From the NCBI RefSeq assembly GCF_963378085.1, contig NZ_OY726395.1, positions 4,588,001 through 4,652,000 of the forward strand: a stretch of DNA of 64,000 nucleotides. The letters are read 5' to 3'. The DNA is from Mycolicibacterium sp. MU0050 (GTDB lineage: Bacteria; Actinomycetota; Actinomycetes; Mycobacteriales; Mycobacteriaceae). Each line of letters opens with the position of its first letter. The stretch's first letter is position 1. A model generated the notes under the pieces. That model was not told where the DNA came from. It was given only the letters and a program-made list of their open reading frames with translations, and did no database searches. This document shows positions 27,951-36,357 of this stretch, one piece after another. The position numbers and the translations under genes were made by a program.

Positions 27951-28829
27951 ATGGACGACTTTCGTTACCTCGACCTGAACGGGGACCGGATCGCCTACTG
28001 GGATTCCGGTGCCACCGACCGGGCGGACACCTTGTTGCTGGTCCACGGCATCTCGGGCAGTTCCACCACCTGGCGCCACATCAAGCCGCTGCTTGCCCAA
28101 AACCATCGGGTCATCGCCCCCGACCTGCTCGGGCACGGCCGGTCGGACAAGCCCCGCGGCGACTACTCGCTGGGCGCCGCCGCGGTGTGGCTGCGCGACT
28201 TCCTCGACGAACTGGGCGTCGCGCGCGTCACCGCCGTCGGCCAATCGCTCGGCGGTGGCATCGCGACGCAATTCGCCCATCAGCATCGCGAACGCTGCGA
28301 CCGGGTGATCTTGATCGGCGGCGGCGGTGTCGCCCCCGAGCTGTCCTGGCCGCTGCGGATGCTCTCCACACCGGGCGCGGAATACGTGCTTCCGGCGGTC
28401 GCCCCCACGGCCGTGCTGAGCGCGGGCAACGCCGTCCGCGGCTGGCTGGCCGCGACGGGCCTGCGCTCGGCACGCGCTGCGCAACTGTGGAACACCTACG
28501 CCAAGCTCTCGGACGCCGAGACCCGGCACGCCCTGCTGGGCACCGTGCGTTCCGCCGCCGAGATCCGCGGGCAGGCGGCCGTCAGCGCGCTGAACCGACC
28601 GCAGCCGTCAGCGCAGATGCCGGTCCTGCTGATCTGGGGCGAGGACGACCGGATCGTGCCGGTCGCGCACGGACGCGCCGCCCACGCGGCCCTGACCAAC
28701 AGTCGGCTGGAAGTGCTCCCGGGGGTCGGGCACTCGCCGCACGTCGAAGTCCCCGACCAGGTCGCGGACCTCATCGGGGACTTCCTCGCCGGCACCCAGC
28801 GGCGTTCGGTGATGCTGACCCGTTGCTAG
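27951..28829 (+). CDS. Alpha/beta hydrolase
   Basis: This 292-residue alpha/beta hydrolase has the oxyanion region LLVHGISGSSTTW, the DLLGHGRSDKP loop, the nucleophile elbow GQSLGGG, the acid WGEDDRIVP and the catalytic histidine in GVGHSPHVE. It resembles the mycobacterial Rv2715-type hydrolases. The substrate is unknown. Upstream, at 27907-27923, CAGCAG-TAACC-CTGCTG is a perfect 6-base inverted repeat that may regulate it. The start is ATG 27951. Confidence 0.88.
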   Translation: MDDFRYLDLNGDRIAYWDSGATDRADTLLLVHGISGSSTTWRHIKPLLAQNHRVIAPDLLGHGRSDKPRGDYSLGAAAVWLRDFLDELGVARVTAVGQSLGGGIATQFAHQHRERCDRVILIGGGGVAPELSWPLRMLSTPGAEYVLPAVAPTAVLSAGNAVRGWLAATGLRSARAAQLWNTYAKLSDAETRHALLGTVRSAAEIRGQAAVSALNRPQPSAQMPVLLIWGEDDRIVPVAHGRAAHAALTNSRLEVLPGVGHSPHVEVPDQVADLIGDFLAGTQRRSVMLTRC

Positions 28830-28836
28830 CTGGGCC

Positions 28837-28983
28837 TCAGTACGCGATGAACAGGATCTCGTCGCGCGAGTATTCGTGGCCGGGGTGGTTCTCCGACAAG
28901 TGCTTCTGGGTCTTCTCGACCAGGTCGTCCTCGTCGGTCCCGACGATGGACTCTCCGCACGGGCAGTTCAGGTGAGTCTTCAT
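28837..28983 (-). CDS. DUF1059 small protein
   Basis: This 48-residue open frame is read on the minus strand from ATG 28983. The product begins MKTHLNCPCGESIVGTDEDD and continues with EKTQKHLSENHPGHEYSRDE, matching the DUF1059 pattern: a CxCG motif near the start and a histidine-rich helix that could bind zinc. GAGGTAG lies upstream. It is only 54 bases from the acyl-CoA dehydrogenase start, in divergent orientation. Its function is unknown. Confidence 0.8.
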   Translation of the reverse strand: MKTHLNCPCGESIVGTDEDDLVEKTQKHLSENHPGHEYSRDEILFIAY

Positions 28984-29066
28984 GCGTACAGGTCTACCTC
29001 ACCGGCGCCATCTGCGGTAGACACGGGGGGCGGCGCGGGCGAACTCGACAAGATGGTGAGGCCAGC

Positions 29067-30363
29067 ATGTGGGATTTCGAAACCGACCCCGAATACCAGG
29101 AGAAGTTGGACTGGGTCCGACGAGTTCATGCGCACCGAGGTCGAACCCCTCGACTTCCTGCCGCTGGACCCCTACGACAAGCAGAACCCGAAGGTCATGG
29201 CGGCGCTGCGGCCCTTGCAGCAGCAGGTCCGTGACCGCGGGCTGTGGGCGGCGCACCTGACGCCGGACCTCGGCGGTCAGGGCTACGGGCAGGTGAAGCT
29301 GGCGCTGCTCAACGAGATTCTGGGCCGCTCCCGCTGGGCGCCGTCCGTGTTCGGCTGCCAGGCCCCCGACTCCGGCAATGCGGAGATCCTCGCGTTGTTC
29401 GGCACCGAGGAACAGCGGCGGCGCTACCTGCAGCCGCTGCTCGACGGCGCGATCAGTTCTTGTTATTCGATGACCGAACCGCAGGGCGGCTCGGACCCGG
29501 GCCTGTTCGTCACGCGCGCCGAGCGCGACGGCGAGGCCTGGGTGATCAACGGGGAGAAGTGGTTCTCCTCGAATGCCCGGCACGCCAGCTTCTTCATCGT
29601 CATGGCCGTCACCAACCCCGACGCGCGCACCCGCGACAAGATGTCGTTGTTCATCGTCCCCGCCGAGACGCCGGGCATCGAGATCGTCCGCAACATCGGC
29701 GTCGGCGCCGAATCCTCCGATCACGGCACCCACGGATATGTGCGCTACACCGATGTCCGCGTGCCACTGGATCACGTGCTCGGCGGGGAGGGCCAGGCCT
29801 TTGCGATTGCGCAGACCCGACTCGGGGGCGGCCGCATCCACCACGCGATGCGCACCATCGCGATGGCCCGGCGCGCCTTCGACCTGATGTGTGAGCGCGC
29901 GGTGTCCCGGCAGACCCGGCAGGGACCGTTGGGGGACTTTCAACTGACCCAGGAGAAGGTCGCCGACAGCTGGTTGCAGATCGAGCAGTTCCGGCTGCTG
30001 GTGCTGCGCACGGCGTGGTTGATCGACAAGCATCACGACTACCAGAAGGTGCGTCGCGACATCGCCGCGGTGAAGGTCGCGATGCCCCAGGTCCTCCACG
30101 ATGTCGTGCAGCGCGCGATGCACCTGCACGGCGCGCTCGGGGTCTCCAACGAGATGCCGTTCGTCAAGATGATGGTGGCGGCCCAGTCGCTGGCCATCGC
30201 CGACGGCCCCACCGAGGTACACAAGCTGACCCTGGCGCGTCGGACGCTCAAGGAGTACGAGCCCGCCGACACCGTCTTCGGGTCCGGCCACCTGCCGACC
30301 CGGCGTGCCGAGGCGCAGGCCCGGCTGGCCGAGCGCCTCGAACTCGACGTCGCCGACCTCTGA
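29067..30363 (+). CDS. Acyl-CoA dehydrogenase with 5' frameshift
   Basis: This is a FadE of the family starting MWDFETDPEYQEKLDW. That start is present at ATG 29067 with GTGAGG six bases before it, but the frame shifts after codon 17. One extra C at 29117-29118 moves the rest (DEFMRTEVEPLDFLPLDP onward) into another frame. Removing one C restores a continuous 431-residue protein. The remainder is intact: CYSMTEPQGGSDPGL, EKWFSSNARHASF, and ADGPTEVHKLTLARR at the end. Without correction, translation could start at ATG 29128, losing 20 residues. It resembles FadE1 by its position near htdZ and fbpC. It could be a sequencing error, a real mutation, or programmed frameshifting. Confidence 0.85.
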
Positions 30364-30375
30364 ACTTTTTTTCCC

Positions 30376-30434
30376 GCGAGCGTGCACGTCCCCGGCCGAC
30401 ACGCCGACCAAAACCCCGGGATCGCGCACGCTCG
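30376..30434. repeat. Dispersed repeat A, copy 1
   Basis: This intergenic element starts GCGAGCGTGC and ends GCGCACGCTCG, which are inverted relative to each other; the middle contains CCCCGGCCGACACGCCG. Two related copies lie at 31278 and 31681. It fills the gap between the FadE and TauE genes. Confidence 0.65.
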
Positions 30435-30504
30435 TCGCGCGGTGAGCGGCCGGGTGTGCCACGCTTCTCGCCGACATGCACGCACTGAGTTCCCTGTCGG
30501 CCCG

Positions 30505-31251
30505 ATGAACCCGACCCTGCTGTTTCTCGCCGGGATCTGCGGTGGGCTGACGGGCAGCATTGCCGGGCTCGCCTCCGTGGCCACCTATCCCGCACTGTTG
30601 GCCGTCGGGCTGCCGCCGGTGGCCGCCAACGTCACCAACACCGTCGCCGTGGTGTTCAACGGCATCGGCTCGGTGTTCGGCTCGCGCCCCGAACTCGAGG
30701 GGCAGGGCGCCTGGCTGCTTCGGATGGGTCCGTTGGCCGCGCTCGGCGGCGCCGCGGGCGCGCTGCTGCTGTTGTACATCCCCGCAGAGGGTTTCGAGCG
30801 CAGCGTGCCGATCCTGATGGGCGCTTCGGCGCTGGCGATCCTGCTCCCGCGCCGGCCACGATCGCCCGACGACAAGCCGCGCCGACGTCGGCCGGTATTG
30901 ATCGTCGAGGGCCTGGCGATCCTGCTCATCACCGGTTACGCAGGCTATTTCGGCGCCGCGGCCGGGGTGCTGATGCTGGCGCTGCTGCTGCGGGCCGGCG
31001 GCGCGACGCTGGCGCACGCCAACGCCTCGAAGAACGCCCTGATGGGGGTCGCCAACCTGGTCGCGGCCATCCTGTTCGCGGTGCTGGCCCCGGTCGCGTG
31101 GGCGGCCGTCGTGCCGCTGGGCCTGGGTTGTCTGATCGGATCGCGGCTGGGCCCGGTGGTGGTGCGGCACTCGCCGGCCACCCCGATGCGGCTGCTGATC
31201 GGCGCCGCGGGCCTGGCGGTGGCCGTCAAACTCGGCATCGACACCTACTGA
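30505..31251 (+). CDS. TauE/SafE-family membrane exporter
   Basis: This 248-residue integral membrane protein has about seven to eight hydrophobic segments. It has the two TauE half-motifs: GSIAGLASVATYPALLAVGLPP in the first half, with NVTNTVAVVFNGIGS after it, and GYAGYFGAAAGVLMLALLL with NASKNALMGVANLVAAI in the second. Family members export sulfite, sulfoacetate or other small organic anions. The start is ATG 30505; no strong ribosome site is seen. It is flanked on both sides by copies of dispersed repeat A. Confidence 0.88.
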   Translation: MNPTLLFLAGICGGLTGSIAGLASVATYPALLAVGLPPVAANVTNTVAVVFNGIGSVFGSRPELEGQGAWLLRMGPLAALGGAAGALLLLYIPAEGFERSVPILMGASALAILLPRRPRSPDDKPRRRRPVLIVEGLAILLITGYAGYFGAAAGVLMLALLLRAGGATLAHANASKNALMGVANLVAAILFAVLAPVAWAAVVPLGLGCLIGSRLGPVVVRHSPATPMRLLIGAAGLAVAVKLGIDTY

Positions 31252-31277
31252 TCACCCGGGACCGTGCTGAACTTCCC

Positions 31278-31356
31278 GCGAGCGTGCTGGGTCCCCCGCG
31301 TGCAGGGGCGTCCCCGGCCCGACACGCCGCTCGACACCCGGATCTGCGCACGCTCG
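31278..31356. repeat. Dispersed repeat A, copy 2
   Basis: This element starts GCGAGCGTGC and ends GCGCACGCTCG, with TGCAGGGGCGTCCCCGGCC inside. It is closely similar to the reverse complement of copy 3 at 31681-31762, and to copy 1 in its outer parts. Confidence 0.65.
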
Positions 31357-31366
31357 GCGCGCCCGA

Positions 31367-31633
31367 CTACCGAGTCAAACCGGCCAACGTGTCGGCGATG
31401 CGGGCGGTGAACTCTTCGACCTCTTGCTCGTTGTAGCCGCGCTTGCCCCACGGCGGCCGTCGAAATCGGAACTGCCGTACGTCCTCCGCCGTCAAGGTGC
31501 CGCGGCCCTCCAAACGCTCCACGACCTCGTCCAGAAACGCGTCGATCTGGTCCTCGTCGTAGCCGCGACGCCCGAAGCGGGGCATGGAGAAGCGGACATC
31601 CCGGACGTCGTCCGCGGTCAAACGTGGGCTCAT
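31367..31633 (-). CDS. Small protein with two DivIVA-type motifs
   Basis: This 88-residue protein contains two copies of the short DivIVA/DivI1A motif: TADDVRDVRFSMPRFGRRGY followed by DEDQIDAFLDEVVERLEG, and TAEDVRQFRFRRPPWGKRGY followed by NEQEVEEFTARIADTLAG. In Wag31/DivIVA this motif forms the N-terminal membrane-curvature-sensing domain; here there is no coiled-coil tail. A role at poles or septa is inference. It is enclosed by copies 2 and 3 of repeat A. Confidence 0.8.
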   Translation of the reverse strand: MSPRLTADDVRDVRFSMPRFGRRGYDEDQIDAFLDEVVERLEGRGTLTAEDVRQFRFRRPPWGKRGYNEQEVEEFTARIADTLAGLTR

Positions 31634-31680
31634 CGGTCGATCGTAACGGCGCGACCGGACGCCCACCCCCACCTTTTGCG

Positions 31681-31762
31681 GCGCGAGTGTGCGCAGTCCC
31701 GGCCCACTACCCGACGTGTCGGCCGGGACGCCCCTGCAAGCGGACCCCGGCCCCCTCGCGAG
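31681..31762. repeat. Dispersed repeat A, copy 3 (inverted)
   Basis: On the minus strand this reads like copy 2: a CTCGCGAG-type end, GCAGGGGCGTCCCGGCCGAC, and a GCGCACACTCGCGC end. It lies between the DivIVA-motif gene and htdZ. A further partial CTCGCGAGGAAAT follows at about 31788. Confidence 0.6.
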
Positions 31763-31801
31763 AAAGTGGCTGTGCCCCACCCGCTCGCGAGGAAATGGAG
31801 C

Positions 31802-32257
31802 CTAGAACATGTACCGCAGGATGCTCTCGGCGACGCAGGCCGGCTTGTCGCCACCCTCGACCTCGACGGTGGTGGACACCGTGAGCTGCAGCGCGCCGTT
31901 GCCCAGGTCCTCGGCCTTGGTCAGGGTGGAGGTACCGCGCACCTTCGCGCCCACCGGAACCGGCGCCGGGAACCGAACCTTGTTCAGCCCGTAGTTGATT
32001 GCCAGCTTCACGCCCTCCACCGTGTAGATCTGGTGCATCAACACCGGCAACAGCGACAACGTCATGAATCCGTGCGCGATGGTGGCGCCGAACGGTCCGT
32101 CCTTGGCGCGCTCGGGATCGACGTGAATCCACTGGTGATCGCCGGTGGCGTCGGCGAACAGATTGACGGCGTCCTGGGTGATGGTCTGCCAGTCGCTGCT
32201 ACCGAGCACTTCACCCTGGGCGGCGACCAATTCCGCGGCCGAGCTGAACTTGCGCAT
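31802..32257 (-). CDS. htdZ: MaoC-like (R)-specific enoyl-CoA hydratase HtdZ
   Basis: This 151-residue hotdog-fold protein matches Rv0130 (HtdZ), which hydrates trans-2-enoyl-CoA to the (R)-3-hydroxyacyl form. The hydratase-2 motif is complete: FADATGDHQWIHVDPERAK, with the catalytic Asp and His five residues apart, then GPFGATIAHGFMTLSLLP. The gene follows the TesB and CaiB genes on the same strand with a 12-base gap, so it belongs to a CoA-metabolising operon. In M. tuberculosis htdZ is beside fbpC; here fbpC is 7 kb away. Confidence 0.93.
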   Translation of the reverse strand: MRKFSSAAELVAAQGEVLGSSDWQTITQDAVNLFADATGDHQWIHVDPERAKDGPFGATIAHGFMTLSLLPVLMHQIYTVEGVKLAINYGLNKVRFPAPVPVGAKVRGTSTLTKAEDLGNGALQLTVSTTVEVEGGDKPACVAESILRYMF

Positions 32258-32269
32258 GGTGGATCCTCT

Positions 32270-33097
32270 CTAATTGGTTGTGGTACTTGCAGTGTCACGG
32301 GAGGCGATGAGCCCCTCCTGAACGATGGTCGCGCAGATGCCCCCGTCGGCGCCGATCAGCCCGGCGCTGACGAGGCCGCGCCCCCGCGAGGCCGCCGGAG
32401 ATCGCGACTCCACCAGGTTCCACCGGTCGGCGCGAATACGGCGGTGGAACCAGACGGCGGCGTCCAGGGTGCCGCTGCGGTGGGTGCGCGCCTGCATGGA
32501 GTGGCCGTGCACCCGCAGCGCGGGATCGATCATGTACACGTCGGTGACGAACAGCATGGCGCAGGTGTGCAGCAGCGCGTCGTCGGGCATGGGAACGGTT
32601 GCACGCCACCACATTCGACGGACGAAATCCGCCCCCGCCCCCTCGTCGGCGATGCGGATGTCGAGTTCGTCGAGCGGCAGCCCCGGCGCCGGCCCCGGCG
32701 GCCCGGTGCGGTCGAGTTGCTCGGGGTCGTGCGGCAGATCCTCGCGCACCCCGTGCTCCGGGCCGGCCATCGCCCGGGAGAACGACACCGTCGCGGTCGT
32801 GAGAATCTTGCCGGCCTGCCGTGCCACCACGCGCCGGGTCATCGCCGTCCGCCCGTCGTGGGTGCGCTCCACGGCGTACTCGGTGGGTTCGACGGCGTCG
32901 CCGGTGCGCAGGAACTGCAGATGCAGACTGGTGGGGGCGATGTCGTCGGCGAGCGGCAGGCTCGCGGCCGCCGCGGCCAGCGATTGCGCCAGGAACTGCC
33001 CACCGAAGGCCCGCTTGCCCGGTGGCCCGTACCCGCGGCCGGCCCAGACATCGGTGTCCGCGGACTGCAGTTCGAGAACCTTCAGCAGCGCACTCAT
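32270..33097 (-). CDS. Acyl-CoA thioesterase II (TesB)
   Basis: This 275-residue double-hotdog thioesterase hydrolyses acyl-CoA to free acid and CoA. The N-terminal domain has RAFGGQFLAQSLAAAAASLP and SLHLQFLRTGD; the C-terminal domain has HGHSMQARTHRSGTLDAAVW, which includes the catalytic Asp region, and GLIGADGGICATIVQEGLI at the end. The ATG overlaps the stop of the CaiB gene by four bases (ATGA), so translation is coupled. It is in the same operon as CaiB and HtdZ. Confidence 0.9.
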   Translation of the reverse strand: MSALLKVLELQSADTDVWAGRGYGPPGKRAFGGQFLAQSLAAAAASLPLADDIAPTSLHLQFLRTGDAVEPTEYAVERTHDGRTAMTRRVVARQAGKILTTATVSFSRAMAGPEHGVREDLPHDPEQLDRTGPPGPAPGLPLDELDIRIADEGAGADFVRRMWWRATVPMPDDALLHTCAMLFVTDVYMIDPALRVHGHSMQARTHRSGTLDAAVWFHRRIRADRWNLVESRSPAASRGRGLVSAGLIGADGGICATIVQEGLIASRDTASTTTN

Positions 33098-34338
33098 CGT
33101 GAGCCGTCGACCTCCGAAGACGTTGCGACCGCGTGGGATTCGAGCAACCGGTCCAGCTCCTGCGCCGAGACGCCGAGTTGCTCGGTGAGCACCGCCGCGG
33201 TGTCGTCGCCGAGTGCGGGCGCGGGGACGGCGGGGTTGTGCGCGCCGTCGATCATCAACGGGAGACCCGGCGCCAGGTGCTCGCCGATCCGCGGCTGTTG
33301 CAACACGGTGAACAGCGGGTTGGCGGTCACCTTCGGGTCGGTGCTGGCCTCGGTGAAGCTGCGGTAGCGCTCCCACAACACAGACGTGCCCGCCAGCGCG
33401 TCCGCGACCTGCTCACCGGTGTGCTCGGCGAACCAGACGCTGAACAATCCCGTCAACGCGTCACGGTGCCGGTACCGCTGACCCTCGTCGTTGAAGTCGG
33501 CGTCCAGCGCCTCGGCAAGGGCGGCAACCGCTTTGGTGGTGCCGGTCAGCTCCGCCAGATCCCGAAAGTGCCGTCCGGTCAGCGCCACCACCATGAAGTC
33601 GACGCCGTCGCTGCTGGTGAAGTTGGCACCGTACTGGCCGTAGAGCGAGTTGCCCAAGCGCTGCCGTTGCGATCCGGCGATCATCGGTTCGGTCAAGAAG
33701 CCCATATTGCCGGCGGTGGCCAGCGCGACGTCCTCCAGCGGCAGCCGGATGCGGCTGCCCTCACCGGTGGCGTCGCGGTGGCGCAGCGCGCTCACGATGC
33801 CGAGCGCGGCGTACAACCCGCACGCCAGATCCCAGGCCGGCAGCACGTGGTTGACCGGGCCGGCCTGTGACTCCGGCCCGGTGACCAGAGGGAACCCGAT
33901 CCCGGCGTTGACGGTGTAGTCGACGCCGGTGCCGCCGTCGGCGCGACCGGAGACCTCCAGGTGGATCAGATCGGGACGACGGGCCACCAGCGCGTCGTAC
34001 CCGTGCCATTCGCGGCCGACGACGTTGGTGATCAGGATGCCGCCCTTCGGCCCGCTCTCGGTGATCAACCGGGCGATGAGTTCCTGGCCGTCCGGGCTGC
34101 GCATGTCGACCGCGACGGAGCGCTTGCCCTTGTTCAGGCCCGCCCAATAGATGCTCTCGCCGTCGTCGGTCAGCGGCCAACGGCGGTAGTCGGAGGCCCC
34201 GCCGACGGGGTCCACCCGGATCACCTCGGCGCCCAGCTGCGCCAGGGTCATCCCGGCCAGCGGCACCGCCACGAAGCTCGAGATCTCGATGATCCGAACC
34301 CCGGCCAGCGGAGTGGCCGAGCTCGACGTTCCGGTCAT
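33094..34338 (-). CDS. CaiB/BaiF family III CoA-transferase
   Basis: This 414-residue protein has the family start LAGVRIIEISSFVAVPLAGMTLAQLGAEVIRVDP (shown by segments RIIEISSF and AQLGAEVIRVD). It also has the LNKGKRSVAVDM segment, and the catalytic aspartate in LPAWDLACGLYAA. Family III enzymes move CoA between carboxylic acids. As first gene of the CaiB-TesB-HtdZ operon it probably activates an acid for degradation. The ATG at 34338 is divergent from a TetR gene, with a perfect inverted repeat between them. Confidence 0.92.
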   Translation of the reverse strand: MTGTSSSATPLAGVRIIEISSFVAVPLAGMTLAQLGAEVIRVDPVGGASDYRRWPLTDDGESIYWAGLNKGKRSVAVDMRSPDGQELIARLITESGPKGGILITNVVGREWHGYDALVARRPDLIHLEVSGRADGGTGVDYTVNAGIGFPLVTGPESQAGPVNHVLPAWDLACGLYAALGIVSALRHRDATGEGSRIRLPLEDVALATAGNMGFLTEPMIAGSQRQRLGNSLYGQYGANFTSSDGVDFMVVALTGRHFRDLAELTGTTKAVAALAEALDADFNDEGQRYRHRDALTGLFSVWFAEHTGEQVADALAGTSVLWERYRSFTEASTDPKVTANPLFTVLQQPRIGEHLAPGLPLMIDGAHNPAVPAPALGDDTAAVLTEQLGVSAQELDRLLESHAVATSSEVDGSR

Positions 34339-34382
34339 TGCATGCCCTTTCTGGCCCGACGTCGTTCGCCGCTAGTCAACCA

Positions 34383-34412
34383 GTACCGGCACGACGCGTG
34401 ACATGCCGGTAC
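34383..34412. promoter_or_regulatory. Candidate TetR operator, 9-base inverted repeat
   Basis: GTACCGGCA-N12-TGCCGGTAC is a perfect 9-base inverted repeat lying between the divergent CaiB and TetR starts, 23 bases from the TetR start. Its length and place fit a TetR dimer operator that would control both operons. Confidence 0.55.
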
Positions 34413-34434
34413 GGCTGACGCCTATCCTTTGCTC

Positions 34435-35043
34435 GTGAGGTCTCGGATCGACGCGGCGATTGAGCGGGCGCTCGACGCCCGTCAGCGAGAGGCCGCCGAG
34501 GAGGTGGACCGCATCCTGTCGGCGGCTCTCGGGGTGATCGAGCGGACCGGACCCGCGCCGCCGAAGGTCAGCGACATCGTGGCCGCGGCCGGCACCTCCA
34601 ACGCCGCCTTCTACCGCTACTTCACCGGCAAGGACGAGCTGCTGCTGGCGGTGATGGAGCGTGGCGTCAACATCACCGCGGCCTACCTGAAGCGCGAGAT
34701 GGCGGCCCAGGACGACCCTGTCGCGAAGGTCCGGACCTGGATCATCGGGGCGCTGGGCCAGGTCGGTGAGCCGCGCCGGACGGCGCGCAGCCGCGCGGTC
34801 CTCAGTCAGTTCAGTTCGGTGCCCGACGGGCAGATCACCGCCCCGATGCGCGACCTGTTGGTGCCCCCGCTGACCGACCTCGGCTCCGCGGACCCGGCGC
34901 GCGACGCCGATGCCCTCTTCACCACGGTCAGCGGGGTGCTGCGGCGACACGCGGCGGCCGAGACGCAGCCCGGGCGCGACGAGATCGAACACGTGGTGAG
35001 CTTCTGCCTCGCGGCCGTCGACACCGACCGGGAGCACCGGTGA
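34435..35043 (+). CDS. TetR-family transcriptional regulator
   Basis: This 202-residue TetR protein has the helix-turn-helix in PKVSDIVAAAGTSNAAFYRYFTGKDELLLAVMERG. Its C-terminal domain is helical and resembles actinobacterial regulators of lipid catabolism. GTG 34435 follows TATCCT after few bases, so the message may be nearly leaderless. Its stop overlaps the SDR start (GTGA). It is divergent from the CaiB operon and probably represses both sides through the repeat at 34383. Confidence 0.9.
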   Translation: MRSRIDAAIERALDARQREAAEEVDRILSAALGVIERTGPAPPKVSDIVAAAGTSNAAFYRYFTGKDELLLAVMERGVNITAAYLKREMAAQDDPVAKVRTWIIGALGQVGEPRRTARSRAVLSQFSSVPDGQITAPMRDLLVPPLTDLGSADPARDADALFTTVSGVLRRHAAAETQPGRDEIEHVVSFCLAAVDTDREHR

Positions 35044-35846
35044 GCCTCGGCCCGACGGACATCTCGCTGACCGGTCGGGTCGCGGTGGTCACCGGTGGCG
35101 GGGCCGGCATCGGGCGCGGCATCGCCGCCGGCCTGCGCGCCTTCGGGGCCCAGGTCGCGATCTGGGAACGCAACGCTGAAACCTGCGCCGCCGCAGCGGA
35201 ATCCCTGGGCGCCCTGGGCCTGACCGTCGATGTCCGCGACGGCGAGCAGGTGGACGCGGCACTGACGCGAACCGCCGCCGAGCTGGGCCCCGTCACCGTC
35301 CTGGTCAACAACGCCGGCGGGGTCTTCCACTCCCCGCTGCTGGACACCACCGAGAACGGCTGGGATGCGTTGTACCGCAGCAATCTCCGCCACGTCCTGT
35401 TGTGCACGCAGCGAGTTGCCCGCGCGCTGGTCGCGGCCGAGCTGCCGGGCAGCATCATCAACGTGACCTCGATCGAGGGCGTGCGGGCGGCGCCGGGTTA
35501 CGCCGCCTACTCGGCGGCCAAGGCCGGCGTCATCAACTACACCCGCACGGCCGCACTGGAATTGGCTGCGCACCGCATCCGCGTCAACGCCCTGGCACCG
35601 GACATCACCCTGACCGAAGGGCTGGCCGCGCTCTCCGACGAGGACCACTCGGAGCGGTTGGCACGCATCGTCCCGCTGGGTCGCGCCGGCCACGTCGACG
35701 ACCTCGCGGGTGCCGCCGTGTTCCTGGCGTCGGCCCTGTCGGGCTACATCACCGGGCAGACCCTGCACGTCGACGGTGGCACCCAGGCCGCCGCCGGCTG
35801 GTATCACCACCCGGACACCGGCGACTACGTCCTGGGACCGAGCTGA
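35040..35846 (+). CDS. Short-chain dehydrogenase/reductase
   Basis: This 268-residue classical SDR has the cofactor motif VVTGGGAGIGRGIA, the NNAG motif in VLVNNAGGVFHSPLL, the catalytic serine in INVTSIEG and the YSAAK pair in YAAYSAAKAGV. GYITGQTLHVDGGTQ is the usual C-terminal motif. The position after the first strand is WERN, an acidic-basic mix that does not decide NAD versus NADP. It is translationally coupled to the TetR gene and probably handles a hydroxyacyl or steroid-like intermediate of the divergent CoA pathway. Confidence 0.9.
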   Translation: MSLGPTDISLTGRVAVVTGGGAGIGRGIAAGLRAFGAQVAIWERNAETCAAAAESLGALGLTVDVRDGEQVDAALTRTAAELGPVTVLVNNAGGVFHSPLLDTTENGWDALYRSNLRHVLLCTQRVARALVAAELPGSIINVTSIEGVRAAPGYAAYSAAKAGVINYTRTAALELAAHRIRVNALAPDITLTEGLAALSDEDHSERLARIVPLGRAGHVDDLAGAAVFLASALSGYITGQTLHVDGGTQAAAGWYHHPDTGDYVLGPS

Positions 35847-35847
35847 G

Positions 35848-36357
35848 ATGCGGTTGTTGCTGCTCTCCGACACCCACGTCCCCACCCGGGCCAAGGACCT
35901 GCCGGCGCAGGTGTGGGACGAGGTCGCCCGCGCCGACGTCGTGATCCACGCCGGCGATTGGATGGCCGTCACGCTGCTGGACGCGCTGGCGGACCGTGCC
36001 GCCTGCCTGATCGCCTGCTGGGGCAACAACGACGGCGCCGACGTGCGGGCGCGGTTGCCCGAGCGCGCCGACGCCACGCTGGCCAGACTGCGGTTCACCG
36101 TGACGCACGAGACCGGGGCGGCCGCGGGACGCGAGGCCCGGATGTCGCGGCTCTACCCCGACACCGACGTGCTGGTGTTCGGGCACAGTCACATTCCGTG
36201 GGACACCACCTCGGCGACCGGGTTGCGGCTGCTCAATCCCGGCTCGCCCACCGACCGGCGCCGGCAACCGCACTGCACCTACATGACCGCCACCGCCCAC
36301 GACGGCACCCTCGCCGACGTGCAGTTGCACCGGTTGCCGCCGAGGCCGGCCCGATGA
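35848..36357 (+). CDS. YfcE-type metallophosphoesterase
   Basis: This 169-residue protein has the five metallophosphoesterase motifs: LLSDTHVP, VIHAGDWM, WGNNDGAD, VTHETG in place of the usual GH motif, and VFGHSHIPW. It should bind two metal ions and cleave phosphodiesters. The change from G-H-G to T-H-E-T-G is conserved in many YfcE-like proteins. It begins one base after the SDR stop and overlaps the ABC ATPase start (ATGA). Confidence 0.88.
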   Translation: MRLLLLSDTHVPTRAKDLPAQVWDEVARADVVIHAGDWMAVTLLDALADRAACLIACWGNNDGADVRARLPERADATLARLRFTVTHETGAAAGREARMSRLYPDTDVLVFGHSHIPWDTTSATGLRLLNPGSPTDRRRQPHCTYMTATAHDGTLADVQLHRLPPRPAR

